Shown here: positions 26,909 through 36,201 of the stretch, in pieces
Position numbering within the stretch: position 1 is the first letter of the stretch
How the letters are laid out: every line of letters starts with the position of its first letter
NCBI RefSeq assembly: GCF_000011305.1
Contig: NC_004369.1
Coordinates: 2,976,001-3,040,000, forward strand
Source of the DNA: Corynebacterium efficiens YS-314
GTDB lineage: Bacteria; Actinomycetota; Actinomycetes; Mycobacteriales; Mycobacteriaceae
Length of the DNA: 64,000 nucleotides
Direction: 5' to 3'
Translations under genes and position numbers: made by a program
Notes under the pieces: model-generated
Seen by the model: only the letters and a program-made list of their open reading frames with translations
Database searches by the model: none
What the model was told of the DNA's origin: nothing

Positions 26909-27100
26909 TCAGGACAGTGTGGTGCCCCAGAAAACGGCTATGCCCACCGGGATGACGGTGATGAGCACGATGGCGATGGTGAACAATGTCCAGATCAGGC
27001 GTTGGGGCTTTTTGTACATGAAACTGGCGAACGCCCCGCCGAAGAACAGGAAACCCACAAAAACGCTTGCCATGGTGATGATCAGAACGGTGTCGTTCAC
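26909..27100 (-). CDS. 63-residue membrane protein, translationally coupled to the glycosyltransferase
   Basis: The frame starts at a GTG that shares its first base with the last base of the glycosyltransferase stop codon (TAGTG), so translation is coupled. Two hydrophobic segments are clear: TVLIITMASVFVGFLFFGGA and LIWTLFTIAIVLITVIPVGI, joined by a basic loop (FMYKKPQR). Codon use is normal for the region. I do not know a function; the coupling suggests an accessory subunit of the upstream GT87-type enzyme. Confidence 0.8.
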   Translation of the reverse strand: MNDTVLIITMASVFVGFLFFGGAFASFMYKKPQRLIWTLFTIAIVLITVIPVGIAVFWGTTLS

Positions 27101-28581
27101 TAATTTTCCTTTAACGCTTCTCGACGCTCCGCCGGCCGCTTTCCGGCCAGCGTGAACGTATCCGTGTCCCCGAACACCCCGACGAGGGGGTCCTTCCCGC
27201 CATGCGCATCCAGGACAGGATCGGGGATGCGTCCCATCATCTGGCGGATAACCATGACGACCATGGCGATGATGAATCCGTCGCGGGTGATCAGGACGAT
27301 GTCCAGCAGACCGCTCGGGATCCCCATGTTCTCGGTACCCAGCATGTGCCACATCAGTATCGGCCATACCATGGCATCCACCACCATCCAGGGGAAGAGG
27401 AGTCGCCAGCGGGGGAGTGCGAGCACCGCCAGGGGCACGAGCCAGAGGGAGTACTGGGGGCTCCAGACCTTGTTGACGAGTAGGAAGGCGGCGACGATGA
27501 GGAAGGCGAGTTCCGCCACCCGGGGGCGTCGCTGCACCTTGAGGCCGAAGATGGCGATGGCCAGACAGGCGGCCGCGAATAACAGGAAACTGACGGTGTT
27601 GAGACCCTCGGGATCGTTGATCGGGAACGGGAGATTACGGTCGAGGATCTGGTAGATGGTGGTCCATTCCGCACCACGGGTCTGGTTGAGGCGGATGAAC
27701 TCGTACCAGGCGGAGGGGTAGGCGATCATCACGGGGATGTTGACCACGAGCCAGGTCACCACGGCAGCGCCGAGCATGGAGGAGAACTCCCTGAGCTTCC
27801 CGCTGCGCACACCCAGCACGAGGAAGGCGCCGAGCAGGTAGAGGGGCCACAGTTTGAAGGCGGTACCCAGGCCGATGAGCACTCCGGCCCAGACCGGGTT
27901 GCCGCGTTTGACCGCGAGCAAGGCGCCGACGACCGCGGCGATGGAGGGGGTGTCCCAGTTGGTGAACGCGTGGACCGCGACCAGGGGGGAGGCTGCCACC
28001 AGGACCGTGTCCCACACCCGGTTGCCGGTCAGTTCCACCATCATGCGGATGACCAGCACCCAGAAGAACGCCAGTCCCAGGGCGGAGATGATGAAGTAGA
28101 AAGCGGCCTCGGGGAGGGAGTTGAAGGGCAGGGTCTCCACAAGCGGGTAGAGGAACCGGGTGATGATGGAGGCGATCCATTGGAAAATACCTCCCAGTAC
28201 CGGATATTCCATATACCGGGTGAGGTCGCCCTCCTGCCAGGAGTAGGCATAGGGGAAACCGGGGGAATCCAGTCCACGTGCGCCGTACAGGGGGACGATG
28301 TCGTTGTAACAGGCGGAGGTGTACTGGCGGTTGCCGGACCAGTTCAGGCTGAGGGTCCCATCGTCTCCCCGTCCGCCCTGGATGCAGTTGGCCTTGGTGA
28401 GGAAACCCACGGCCAGGAAGACCAGGGAGGTGGTGATCAACACCCGGAGTGGGGTCCAGAAACGCTGGGTGCCCACCTTCGCGAAACGGCCGAGCCGACC
28501 TCCGATGGCGTTGATGAAATCGTTGGCAACGATTTCCGTGTCAGCCGGTGACACCCGGTCTGTGATCACCTTCTGGTCCAT
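27100..28581 (-). CDS. Polyprenyl-phosphate-dependent membrane glycosyltransferase (GT87/DUF2029)
   Basis: The 493-residue protein has about 10 membrane helices and the GT-C/GT87 landmarks: a first outer loop with acidic residues (LNWSGNRQYTSACYNDIVPL), DLTRYMEYPVLGG, then NWDTPSIAAVVGALLAVKRG and LGTAFKLWPLYLLGAF. Relatives in mycolic-acid bacteria transfer mannose or arabinose from decaprenyl or polyprenyl carriers during envelope glycolipid and arabinogalactan assembly. The mycobacterial equivalent (Rv0051) sits in the same place between the PBP and rpsF. Start chosen at 28581, where AAGGAG lies 9 nt upstream. The acceptor is unknown. Confidence 0.85.
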   Translation of the reverse strand: MDQKVITDRVSPADTEIVANDFINAIGGRLGRFAKVGTQRFWTPLRVLITTSLVFLAVGFLTKANCIQGGRGDDGTLSLNWSGNRQYTSACYNDIVPLYGARGLDSPGFPYAYSWQEGDLTRYMEYPVLGGIFQWIASIITRFLYPLVETLPFNSLPEAAFYFIISALGLAFFWVLVIRMMVELTGNRVWDTVLVAASPLVAVHAFTNWDTPSIAAVVGALLAVKRGNPVWAGVLIGLGTAFKLWPLYLLGAFLVLGVRSGKLREFSSMLGAAVVTWLVVNIPVMIAYPSAWYEFIRLNQTRGAEWTTIYQILDRNLPFPINDPEGLNTVSFLLFAAACLAIAIFGLKVQRRPRVAELAFLIVAAFLLVNKVWSPQYSLWLVPLAVLALPRWRLLFPWMVVDAMVWPILMWHMLGTENMGIPSGLLDIVLITRDGFIIAMVVMVIRQMMGRIPDPVLDAHGGKDPLVGVFGDTDTFTLAGKRPAERREALKEN

Positions 28582-28645
28582 CGAGGTCGGCTCCTTGTAT
28601 GTGGCGTTACTCCCGGCCCCGGGTGGGCGGAGTCTGCCTGCGATT

Positions 28646-30844
28646 CTAACCCAGGTTGAGCAGGTCTCCCGGGATAACGATGCCCGGCGCGAGCTCAATG
28701 TCACCGGTGTCCTCAGCTGGGGCCTCGGGGGCTGGTGCCTCCGGTGCCGGCGCATCCCCCGTCGCGGGTGCCTGGTCAGAACCCTCAGGTGTGGCAGGGG
28801 AGGTGGTGCCGGTTCCATCACCGGTGCCACCGGTGCCCGTGCCGGTTCCTGTTCCGCTGCCGGAGGATGGGGCGGAGGGGGCCCAGTAATTGTAGGACGG
28901 GGCGTTACCGTAGCCCAGTGGACGGGCGGTGGGGAACTCCTCGATGTCCTCGTCCTCCAGGGCGGTGTCCATGGTGTCCTTCCAGATCACGGACGGGGCG
29001 AGGGAACCGTACATATTGCCGCCCCATTCGTTGAACAGGGGAGTATTCTCCACGGTTCCCACCCAGACGGCGGTGGCCAGCTGCGGGGTCGCACCGACCA
29101 TCCAGGCATCCTTGTTGTACCCCGTGTCACCCAGCTGGGTGGTGCCGGTCTTGGCTGCCGACGGACGACCACCCGCAAGGTTGTTGTAGTTGGAGTAGGC
29201 GGCGATCGGGGCCATGGCATCGAGGAGGTTGGTCATGACCTTCTCGGAGGCCCGGCGCTCACCTTCGCTCTTCTCAGCCTCGTACAGGACCTCACCTGAC
29301 CGGGTCTCCACCCTCTCCACGAAGTGCGGGCGGTGCCAGATACCCACGTTGGCGATGGTGGCCATGGCGGATGCCATGTCGATGGGGCGGGAGGAGTACT
29401 GCCCGAGGATGATGCCCTCGTAGGGGGTCTCACCGTTTTCCGTGAGGGTCTTCGGGATACCCGGCAGGGAACGGGCCACACCCAGTGCGTGAGCCATGTC
29501 GGCGGTGTCCTGTGGGCCGTTCTCGAGATCCTGCTGCAGACGGATGAAGCTGGTGTTGTAGGAGTGCTTCAGTGCCTCCTCGATGGAGCAGTAGCCACAG
29601 CCGGAACCGTTGACGTTGCTGATGGTCGCATTTCCGGAGGTCACCGGGTCGGAGCTGTACCCCTGGGACAGTGGGATGCCCTGCTGCAGTGCGGCGGCGA
29701 GACCGAAGATCTTGAAGGTGGAACCGGTCTGGAGTGGGGAGTTGGCGTAATCCCAGCCTGCGGCGTCTTCACCACCGTAGTAGGCACGGACGGCGCCGTT
29801 GTCCGGGTCGATGGAGACCACCGCCGCGCGGACCTCTTCGCCGTGGGTCTCATACTGCTTGTGCACCGCGTCGACGGCACCCTGCTGGGCCACCGGGTCG
29901 ATGGTGGTGGTGATCTGCAGGCCACGGTTTTGCACGTCCTGCTCGGTGATACCCACCGAGGCCAGTTCCGCCATCACATTGTTCTTGATCAGTCCGTTGG
30001 TGCCGGTGGCCTCGGTGTAGGCACGGTTGAGGGAGGGGTCGGTGGTTTCCGGGTACTGCGCCTGCGCACGGTACTCAGGCGTGATGGCACCGATTTCCAC
30101 CATGCCGTCCAGGACGTAGTTCCAGCGTGCTTCAGCTGCCTCACGGTTGGTCCACGGTTCCAGGGCACTCGGCAGCTGGATGCTGGCAGCCAGAACGGCA
30201 CCCTCCTCGGGGGAGAGTTCGCTGACGGGCTTGCCGAAGTAGGCGTGGGCGGCTGCCTGGACTCCGTAGGCGTTGCGGCCGAAGTATACGGTGTTCAGGT
30301 AGGCCTGCAGCACCTCATCCTTGGACCACTCATTAGCCATCTTGGCGGAGTAGACCAGTTCCTTGGCCTTGCGGATGACGGAACGCTCGTCACCGACCAC
30401 CGCCTTCTTCACATACTGCTGGGTGATGGTGGAGCCACCACCGGCGGAGGAATCACCGGTGATCACACCCAGTGCGGCACGGGCGTAGCCGGTGATGGAG
30501 AAACCCGGGTTGGTGTAGAATTCCCGGTCTTCTGCTGCCATGACCGCGTTACGCACCGATTCCGGTACCTCATCCAGACTCACCATCTGACGGTTGCCCT
30601 CGGGCGGGACGATCCGCGCCAGTTCGGTTTCGCCGTCGGCGGCGTAGATCTGGGATACCTGCGGAGTGACAAGTTCCTCAGGCTCCGGCACGTCCACCAC
30701 GATGTACGCGGTCATGAAGACCAGCGCCGGGATCGCGATCATCGCGATGAGAACACCGATGATGCTGTTGCGCAGGGTGTGACCGTTCTTGGCCCGTCGT
30801 TTCCCGGTGGCGGGCCTGGCCGGGGATTTGTTGTTGTTCGTCAA
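28646..30844 (-). CDS. Bifunctional class A penicillin-binding protein
   Basis: The 732-residue protein polymerises and crosslinks peptidoglycan. After a basic cytosolic tail and one membrane anchor (SIIGVLIAMIAIPALVFMTAY), the GT51 glycosyltransferase domain shows VMAAEDREFYTNPG and GGSTITQQYVKKAV. The transpeptidase domain carries the SxxK serine in STFKIFG, the SxN motif in HSYNTSF and the KTG motif in AAKTGTT. The end is a Pro/Ala/Gly/Thr-rich tail. It is the ortholog of mycobacterial PonA1 by position. The start is a TTG; an in-frame stop a few codons upstream leaves no better choice. DUF5318 and malR neighbours fit the corynebacterial order. Confidence 0.94.
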   Translation of the reverse strand: MTNNNKSPARPATGKRRAKNGHTLRNSIIGVLIAMIAIPALVFMTAYIVVDVPEPEELVTPQVSQIYAADGETELARIVPPEGNRQMVSLDEVPESVRNAVMAAEDREFYTNPGFSITGYARAALGVITGDSSAGGGSTITQQYVKKAVVGDERSVIRKAKELVYSAKMANEWSKDEVLQAYLNTVYFGRNAYGVQAAAHAYFGKPVSELSPEEGAVLAASIQLPSALEPWTNREAAEARWNYVLDGMVEIGAITPEYRAQAQYPETTDPSLNRAYTEATGTNGLIKNNVMAELASVGITEQDVQNRGLQITTTIDPVAQQGAVDAVHKQYETHGEEVRAAVVSIDPDNGAVRAYYGGEDAAGWDYANSPLQTGSTFKIFGLAAALQQGIPLSQGYSSDPVTSGNATISNVNGSGCGYCSIEEALKHSYNTSFIRLQQDLENGPQDTADMAHALGVARSLPGIPKTLTENGETPYEGIILGQYSSRPIDMASAMATIANVGIWHRPHFVERVETRSGEVLYEAEKSEGERRASEKVMTNLLDAMAPIAAYSNYNNLAGGRPSAAKTGTTQLGDTGYNKDAWMVGATPQLATAVWVGTVENTPLFNEWGGNMYGSLAPSVIWKDTMDTALEDEDIEEFPTARPLGYGNAPSYNYWAPSAPSSGSGTGTGTGTGGTGDGTGTTSPATPEGSDQAPATGDAPAPEAPAPEAPAEDTGDIELAPGIVIPGDLLNLG

Positions 30845-30935
30845 CTGATATGTCCGTTCAATCAGATCAAGTGGTTATCTGAGGGGGTCGGTGTAGAGGA
30901 TACTGCCCTGTCGGGTGTTCACCGGAATCTGAGAA

Positions 30936-31298
30936 TCACCTGGCTGAGGCGGTTTCCGCCTTGAGCAGGTGATTCCATTTACAGTCCGGGCACACCTCGA
31001 CGGTATGGACGGTGCATTCCCGCCCATTGTCCACCAATTTCCCTATTTCCTCTTCGTTGCGGGCGGATCCGGAGGCTTTCCCGATCTGCTCGCCGTAGAC
31101 CCACAACACGATGCGCAGGTTGTCGCCCCCGCAGACCGGGCAGGGGTAATCCGCGGGCTCACCGTGGTAGTTACCGGCAGTGACGAGGAGGAAATCGGCA
31201 TCGCAGATTGCGTCTCTGGACACCTGTCCCTCCCGGAACTGCCGGAGCACATGCCTCCTGGCCCACTGGTGACTGATCTCATTTCGATAATTCACCAC
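30936..31298 (-). CDS. DUF5318 protein (Rv0049-like), zinc-ribbon-like
   Basis: The roughly 120-residue protein matches the family that sits upstream of ponA1 in actinobacteria: RHVLRQFREGQVSRDAICDADFLLV, then CPVCGGDNLRIVLWVYGE and VEVCPDCKWNHLLK, giving two CxxC pairs that could bind zinc. The open frame extends 30 codons upstream but alignment to the family and a TACACT box 7 nt before GTG 31298 favour a leaderless start there. Function is unknown; position links it to PBP1 and cell-wall growth. Confidence 0.82.
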   Translation of the reverse strand: MVNYRNEISHQWARRHVLRQFREGQVSRDAICDADFLLVTAGNYHGEPADYPCPVCGGDNLRIVLWVYGEQIGKASGSARNEEEIGKLVDNGRECTVHTVEVCPDCKWNHLLKAETASAR

Positions 31299-31474
31299 AG
31301 GGGCAAGTGTAGACCCGGCAGGGTCGAAAGAAATAGGAACGAGAGGCAGACCATCATCATCCGTGAGGGTGTGCCCGGCCCACAGCACAGATACCGGGAA
31401 AACTACAGCACTGTAATTTATGCAGTTAGTTTTAGGTACAGAAAAGAATCCGGTTAATCGCTAAGCTGCATAAC

Positions 31475-31936
31475 ATGACTGACGTTACCCCCGAGGAGCT
31501 CGCCGCCCGAGTGCGACCTGCACTGACCAAGCTGTATGTCCTCTATTTCCGTCGATCCGCAAACTCCGACCTGTCCGGGCCGCAACTGACCATTCTCAGT
31601 CGCCTGGCTGAACACGGGCCATCACGCATCAGCAGGATCGCAGAATTGGAGGACATCCGTATGCCCACGGCCTCCAATGCGCTCCACCACCTGGAGCAGC
31701 TCAAGCTCGTCGAGCGCATCCGTGACACAAAGGACCGTCGTGGTGTCCAGGTTCAGCTCACCGACCATGGTGCCCGGGAACTGGAACGGGTGAACAAGGA
31801 ACGTGATGCCCAGATGGCGGAGATGCTGAAGCTGCTACCGCAGGAGAAGCTGGAGCGGACCGGGGAGCTGGTCGATATCATTACCGAGCTCGCTGAGGTG
31901 TACGGTAACTGGAGAGAGCCAGCCAGCTCCTCCTAA
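31475..31936 (+). CDS. malR: MarR-type regulator, MalR-like
   Basis: The 153-residue protein has the MarR winged helix: LSGPQLTILSRLAEHGPSRISRIAELEDIRMPTASNALHHLEQLKLVERIRDTKDRRGVQVQLTDHG, with the DRR wing. In C. glutamicum the MarR regulator between the PBP gene and a universal-stress-protein gene is MalR, tied to envelope remodelling under stress; the same arrangement here supports the name. It precedes the usp gene by 28 nt and is probably co-transcribed. It diverges from the DUF5318 gene. Confidence 0.85.
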   Translation: MTDVTPEELAARVRPALTKLYVLYFRRSANSDLSGPQLTILSRLAEHGPSRISRIAELEDIRMPTASNALHHLEQLKLVERIRDTKDRRGVQVQLTDHGARELERVNKERDAQMAEMLKLLPQEKLERTGELVDIITELAEVYGNWREPASSS

Positions 31937-31964
31937 AGTTTCTGCAACCCAACCCCGGAAGTTA

Positions 31965-32909
31965 ATGAACACCACCCTGCGTGTACTCGTATCCTGCCGC
32001 CCGGAGAATGATCCTGATGGAAATCCCGGTGAACAAAACGCCGCTGTCTTCGAGTTCGCCGCGTGGCTGTCACGCACCACTGATATCAGGGTCAGGGGCG
32101 TAACCACATTCACCCGCCCGTGGCCGTCATCGTCTGTCAGCAAGCTGGGTGGCAAATACAAGAAGTGGTTCCAGAATCTGGAATCCAGATACGAAACACG
32201 CACCATCAAGGCGTTGAAACGCGCCGATGTGGATAAATCCCATTGGGATGCAACGGTGTCGACCTTCGCCGACGGCCCCTCGGAGTCGGTGCTGTTGACC
32301 CACGCCGCGGAGGAATTCAACGCTGATCTGATTCTGCTCGGATCCGATGCCACGGCCCCGAAGGGGCGTTTCCTCGCCGGGTCCACCGCCGATGCGCTTC
32401 TGCACTCCTCGCCGGTGCCCCTCGGGCTGGTCCCCCGGGGCGTGAAGTTGTCCAAGAAGGGTGTCACCCGCGTCAACTACGCCTTCACCAGCGAAAATGG
32501 GAATGCACATGACCGGGGTCTGATGTACGCGGCGGAGCTGGCCTCCGACTGGGGTGTGCCACTGCGCATCCTGTCCTTCTCCTCTGCGGGTATCGCAGAC
32601 GGTTCCGCCTCCGACAGTCTCGATCTGCCGTCGCTGTTATCCAGTAAATGGCGGGAGCATTCCCTGGCCATGCTCGACAGTGCCCGCGATGAGGTCCTGT
32701 CCATCCACTCCTCCCTGGTGGTGACCAGTGAGATCGGTTCCGGCTGGGGATGGAACGGCGCCATCAATGCCCTCAAATGGAAGAAGGGTGATCTGTTGTG
32801 TCTGGGTTCGCGGCGGGCGGATACCATCTCGCGGGTCTTTGTCGGCACCGAGACCATGGAGATCATCCGGAATTCCCCGGTCCCCACCATCATCTACCCG
32901 GGTCAGTAA
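31965..32909 (+). CDS. Universal stress protein with two Usp domains
   Basis: The 314-residue protein opens with TTLRVLVSCRPENDPDG and carries a first Usp unit ending LILLGSDATAPKGRFLAGSTADALLHSSPVPLGLVP, whose G-2x-G-9x-G(S/T) pattern resembles the nucleotide-binding loop. A second, more diverged unit ends LLCLGSRRADTISRVFVGTETMEIIRNSPVPTIIYP. It likely forms a cytosolic stress-response protein that binds ATP or a similar ligand. It is downstream of malR, as in C. glutamicum. Confidence 0.87.
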   Translation: MNTTLRVLVSCRPENDPDGNPGEQNAAVFEFAAWLSRTTDIRVRGVTTFTRPWPSSSVSKLGGKYKKWFQNLESRYETRTIKALKRADVDKSHWDATVSTFADGPSESVLLTHAAEEFNADLILLGSDATAPKGRFLAGSTADALLHSSPVPLGLVPRGVKLSKKGVTRVNYAFTSENGNAHDRGLMYAAELASDWGVPLRILSFSSAGIADGSASDSLDLPSLLSSKWREHSLAMLDSARDEVLSIHSSLVVTSEIGSGWGWNGAINALKWKKGDLLCLGSRRADTISRVFVGTETMEIIRNSPVPTIIYPGQ

Positions 32910-32971
32910 CGCGATACTAGCCCGCCAGCGGAGTTGGGACTAACGTCTTGTCCTAACAGGAGGACATCCCC

Positions 32972-33463
32972 ATGAGTAAGAAAAAGAAGAATCCGCTCAA
33001 CCCGGATCACCCGGAGAATGTGTTCAGCGAGGAAGCTGACTACGCCAATCTCCGGCCCACCTTTGCCAATGACTTCTCGGATGTGAACAGGATCCCCGAT
33101 CCCGTCGAGCAGCAGCGCAAGAATGAGCAGTCATCCCGACAGGCCCTGATCTACCTGGCGGCGGTACCGATCGTGACATTCGTTTCCGCCTTCCTGTTGG
33201 CGTGGGTGTCACGGATGATGGGTGGGCCGCTGTGTGATGCCGGGGAGGCTGCGTGGATCTGTTCCCGCTCGGCCCAGCTGTGGTGGCCGATCTCCACCAC
33301 CATGATCGCCTTCGGCGGCATGCTCGGTTGCGCGTGGATTCTCTATGACAAGTACCGCAACTACATCCGGTGGCGTGCCTGGATGGGTGTGCTGTGGGTC
33401 CTGATCCCCTTCAGCATGCTGTGGGCCACCTCGGTGCTGCCCATGGCGATCCTGGGTGACTAA
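32972..33463 (+). CDS. Small membrane protein with three predicted helices, unknown function
   Basis: The 163-residue protein starts at an ATG after AGGAGGACATCCCC. A charged N-terminal 60 residues (SKKKKNPLNPDHPENVFSEE) are followed by hydrophobic segments LIYLAAVPIVTFVSAFLLAW, PISTTMIAFGGMLGCAWIL and MGVLWVLIPFSMLWATSV. Similar small proteins occur beside usp genes in corynebacteria. No motif gives a role. A strong terminator follows. Confidence 0.78.
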   Translation: MSKKKKNPLNPDHPENVFSEEADYANLRPTFANDFSDVNRIPDPVEQQRKNEQSSRQALIYLAAVPIVTFVSAFLLAWVSRMMGGPLCDAGEAAWICSRSAQLWWPISTTMIAFGGMLGCAWILYDKYRNYIRWRAWMGVLWVLIPFSMLWATSVLPMAILGD

Positions 33464-33490
33464 CCCCCTCCTGACCCACAGGTAAGAGAG

Positions 33491-33526
33491 AGACCCGGGG
33501 GAATCCAGTTGGATTCCCCCGGGTCT
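33491..33526. terminator. Bidirectional terminator after the membrane-protein gene
   Basis: AGACCCGGGGGAATCC pairs perfectly with GGATTCCCCCGGGTCT around a 4-nt loop, then TTTGT follows. Confidence 0.92.
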
Positions 33527-33554
33527 TTGTCATGCGCACCACCGGTGCAGCGGG

Positions 33555-33893
33555 TCAGGGCTCCAGGGAGTCGAGCACAACCTCGAACTCGAGCAGGGTG
33601 GCGCCGCTGGCGACGGGCTTGCGCTCGCCACCGTGAGCCCCGTGCGAACCGTGGGCACCCCCACCGTGCGTACCCGAGGCCTTCTCGGCATCGCGCCAGG
33701 CGTTGTAGGATTCCTCGTCGGCCCAGCGGGTGACCACGAAGTAGCGGTCTTCACCGGCGACGGGGCGTAGCAGCTGGAAGCCCTCGAAACCCGGCTGGGA
33801 ATCGATCGCCTGTTTACGGGCGGCGAAGCGCTTCTCCAGCTCGGGGCCGGCTCCCTCGGGGACGGAAATTGCATTGATCTTCACGATGCTCAT
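33555..33893 (-). CDS. MhuD/IsdG-type haem-degrading monooxygenase with His/Gly-rich insert
   Basis: The 112-residue protein aligns closely with mycobacterial MhuD: MSIVKINAISVPEGAGPELE, GFQLLRPVAGEDRYFVVTRW and the C-terminal GATLLEFEVVLD. The catalytic residues are in register: Asn7, Trp66 and a histidine at 76. Between residues 74 and 90 it carries an insert, GTHGGGAHGSHGAHGGE, with four histidines, in place of the shorter loop of MhuD. Such enzymes open haem to release iron. The start (33893) matches the family. The trhO gene lies 50 nt upstream on the same strand. Confidence 0.9.
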   Translation of the reverse strand: MSIVKINAISVPEGAGPELEKRFAARKQAIDSQPGFEGFQLLRPVAGEDRYFVVTRWADEESYNAWRDAEKASGTHGGGAHGSHGAHGGERKPVASGATLLEFEVVLDSLEP

Positions 33894-33942
33894 GCCCTGT
33901 AACCTACCGGAAACCGCGCCGCGTAGCCCCGGTTTCACACCA

Positions 33943-34881
33943 CTACTGCGTCACCAGTGGGTCGACCCCGCGGGCGGCGAGATCCGCGGCGATCTCGACG
34001 CAGTCATCCTGGCCGCAGTGACGGGTTTCCACATTGGCGTAGCAGTCCGGGCACATGAGCACGAGCTGACGGCACTCGTCCTCGTTGACGCAGTGTTCGA
34101 ATTTGTTGGTGGGGGTATCGCAGTGGATGCAGTGGCCGAGGCGTTTGTAGTCCTCGCCGAACTCCATGTGCATGCGCTTGTCGAAGACGTAGAGGGAACC
34201 CTCCCACAGACCCTGGTTGCCGAACTTCTCGCCGTAGCGGACGATGCCGCCATCGATCTGGTAGACCTCCTGGAAACCACGGTTGATCATCAGGGAACTG
34301 AGGATCTCACAGCGGATGCCACCGGTGCAGTAGGTCACCACCGGTTTGTCCTTCAGATCGTCATATTTGCCGGATTCGATCTCCTTGATGAAGTCATGGG
34401 TGGTGTTGACGTCGGGCACCACGGCATCACGGAACTTGCCGATCTGCGCCTCCATGGCGTTTCGGCCATCGAAGAAGACCACCTCGTCACCGCGCTCCTC
34501 GACGAGCTGGTTCACCTCCTCCGGCTTGAGGTGGACACCGCCGCCGATGATGCCGTTCTCATCCACCTTGATCTCATTGGGCGCTCCGAAGGCCACGATC
34601 TCATCGCGGACCTTGACGGACAGCTTGGGGAAGTCCTCCGCCCCGCCCTCGGACCACTTGAATTCCATCTTGGCGAAACCGGGGTATTCGCGGGTTTTCC
34701 GGATGTAGGCCTTGCAGTCGTTGATGTCGCCACCGACGGTGCCGTTGATGCCGTGTTCAGAGATGAGGATGCGCCCGCGGAGGTTCAGGGATTCGCACAG
34801 ATCACGCTGCCAGAGCTGAACCGCCTTCGGGTCGGACAGGGGGGTGAAGGCGTAGTAGAGGAGAATTTTTCCGATAGACAC
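33943..34881 (-). CDS. trhO: tRNA uridine(34) hydroxylase (rhodanese-domain protein TrhO/YceA)
   Basis: The 312-residue protein has an N-terminal ferredoxin-like domain ([34 protein letters not shown]) and a rhodanese domain with [17 protein letters not shown] and the active-site loop YCTGGIRCE (catalytic Cys). The C-terminal Cys-rich block ([26 protein letters not shown]) probably binds zinc. TrhO oxygenates U34 of tRNAs toward 5-methoxyuridine-type modifications. Length is normal for actinobacterial members. Confidence 0.9.
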   Translation of the reverse strand: MSIGKILLYYAFTPLSDPKAVQLWQRDLCESLNLRGRILISEHGINGTVGGDINDCKAYIRKTREYPGFAKMEFKWSEGGAEDFPKLSVKVRDEIVAFGAPNEIKVDENGIIGGGVHLKPEEVNQLVEERGDEVVFFDGRNAMEAQIGKFRDAVVPDVNTTHDFIKEIESGKYDDLKDKPVVTYCTGGIRCEILSSLMINRGFQEVYQIDGGIVRYGEKFGNQGLWEGSLYVFDKRMHMEFGEDYKRLGHCIHCDTPTNKFEHCVNEDECRQLVLMCPDCYANVETRHCGQDDCVEIAADLAARGVDPLVTQ

Positions 34882-34979
34882 GGGTTAAATTCTACTGCCC
34901 GGTAGCAGTTCCCACGAAAACGCCGGGATCCCACGGCGGGGAGAGCGCCGGGGCCACTCACCCGCGAACGGGGGAATAC

Positions 34980-35011
34980 TTGATCGATCAACTGAACCTC
35001 TTGATCGATAA
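34980..35011. promoter_or_regulatory. Tandem TTGATCGAT palindromes upstream of ino1
   Basis: TTGATCGATCAA (34980-34991) is a perfect 12-bp palindrome with a central CG, and TTGATCGATAA follows at 35001-35011, 21 bp on. Palindromes with central CG are typical of LacI-family operators; corynebacterial ino1 is activated by the LacI-type regulator IpsA. Assignment to IpsA is inference. Confidence 0.55.
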
Positions 35012-35106
35012 TGTTCGCGCCCGGATCCCACATCTGCGGTATGTGAACGTAGCGTCGATGGTTATGCGGCCATAGCCGCCTTTCGATTTAAGGAGAATTG
35101 AAGACT

Positions 35107-36195
35107 ATGAGTGATTCCACCATCCGGGTCGCCATCGCCGGCGTCGGCAACTGTGCGACCTCCCTCATCCAGGGTGTGGAGTACTACCGTGACGCCGCTG
35201 CGGATGAAAAGGTCCCCGGCCTCATGCATGTGCAGTTCGGCGACTACCACGTCGGCGATCTCGAGTTCGTGGCAGCCTTCGATGTCGATGCGGAGAAGGT
35301 CGGTGTGGATCTCGCGGACGCCACCGAGGCATCCCAGAACTGCACCATCAAGATCGCTGATGTCCCGACCACCGGTGTGACCGTCCAGCGCGGCCCGACA
35401 CTGGATGGCCTGGGGGAGCACTACCGTGCCACCATCGAGGAATCCACCGCCGAGCCTGTCGATGTCGTCCAGGTGCTCAAGGATGCCCGCGTGGATGTCC
35501 TGGTCTCCTACCTCCCGGTCGGTTCCGAGGAGGCGGACAAGTTCTACGCCCAGGCGGCCCTGGATGCCGGCTGTGGTTTCGTCAACGCCCTGCCCGTCTT
35601 CATCGCCTCCGATCCGGAGTGGGCTCAGAAGTTCACCGACGCCGGTCTGCCCATCGTCGGCGATGACATCAAGTCGCAGGTCGGTGCCACCATCACCCAC
35701 CGTGTGCTAGCCCGTCTCTTCGAGGAGCGCGGTGTCCGCGTCGACCGCACCATGCAGCTGAACGTGGGCGGCAACATGGACTTCAAGAACATGCTCGACC
35801 GCAACCGTCTGGAGTCCAAGAAGATCTCCAAGACCCAGGCCGTGACCTCCAACCTGAAGGAGGGCCCGCTGGCGGGCAAGGTGGAGGACCGCAACGTCCA
35901 CATCGGCCCATCCGACCACGTCGAGTGGCTCGATGACCGCAAGTGGGCCTATGTGCGCCTGGAGGGCACCGCCTTCGGTGGTGTACCCCTGAACCTGGAG
36001 TACAAACTCGAGGTGTGGGACTCCCCGAACTCGGCAGGCATCATCATCGACGCGATCCGCGCCTGCAAGATCGCCCTGGACCGTGGCATCGGCGGACCGG
36101 TCATGCCGGCGTCGTCCTACCTGATGAAGTCCCCGCCGGAGCAGCTTGACGACGATGAGGCCCGCGACCGCCTGGAGACCTTCATCCAGGGGTAG
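35107..36195 (+). CDS. ino1: myo-Inositol-1-phosphate synthase
   Basis: The 362-residue protein converts glucose 6-phosphate to inositol 1-phosphate, the first step toward phosphatidylinositol, lipomannans and mycothiol. The NAD-binding start [24 protein letters not shown]-free actinobacterial core with [20 protein letters not shown], and [28 protein letters not shown] are characteristic. ATG 35107 is preceded by AAGGAG 11 nt upstream. Two LacI-like palindromes lie about 100 nt upstream. Confidence 0.96.
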   Translation: MSDSTIRVAIAGVGNCATSLIQGVEYYRDAAADEKVPGLMHVQFGDYHVGDLEFVAAFDVDAEKVGVDLADATEASQNCTIKIADVPTTGVTVQRGPTLDGLGEHYRATIEESTAEPVDVVQVLKDARVDVLVSYLPVGSEEADKFYAQAALDAGCGFVNALPVFIASDPEWAQKFTDAGLPIVGDDIKSQVGATITHRVLARLFEERGVRVDRTMQLNVGGNMDFKNMLDRNRLESKKISKTQAVTSNLKEGPLAGKVEDRNVHIGPSDHVEWLDDRKWAYVRLEGTAFGGVPLNLEYKLEVWDSPNSAGIIIDAIRACKIALDRGIGGPVMPASSYLMKSPPEQLDDDEARDRLETFIQG

Positions 36196-36201
36196 GCCCC
36201 G

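Noticed and set aside
26351..27155. Plus-strand frames of 121 and 218 codons upstream of rpsF
   Set aside because: They overlap the coupled membrane-protein gene in antisense or lie in sequence with poor codon use; no family resemblance.
29324..30964. 546-codon open frame antisense to the PBP gene
   Set aside because: It mirrors the PBP frame; the PBP has all catalytic motifs, the antisense product has none.
31299..31388. Longer N-terminus of the DUF5318 protein from the ATG at 31388
   Set aside because: The extra 30 residues have no family match, and a TACACT box 7 nt before GTG 31298 supports the shorter form.
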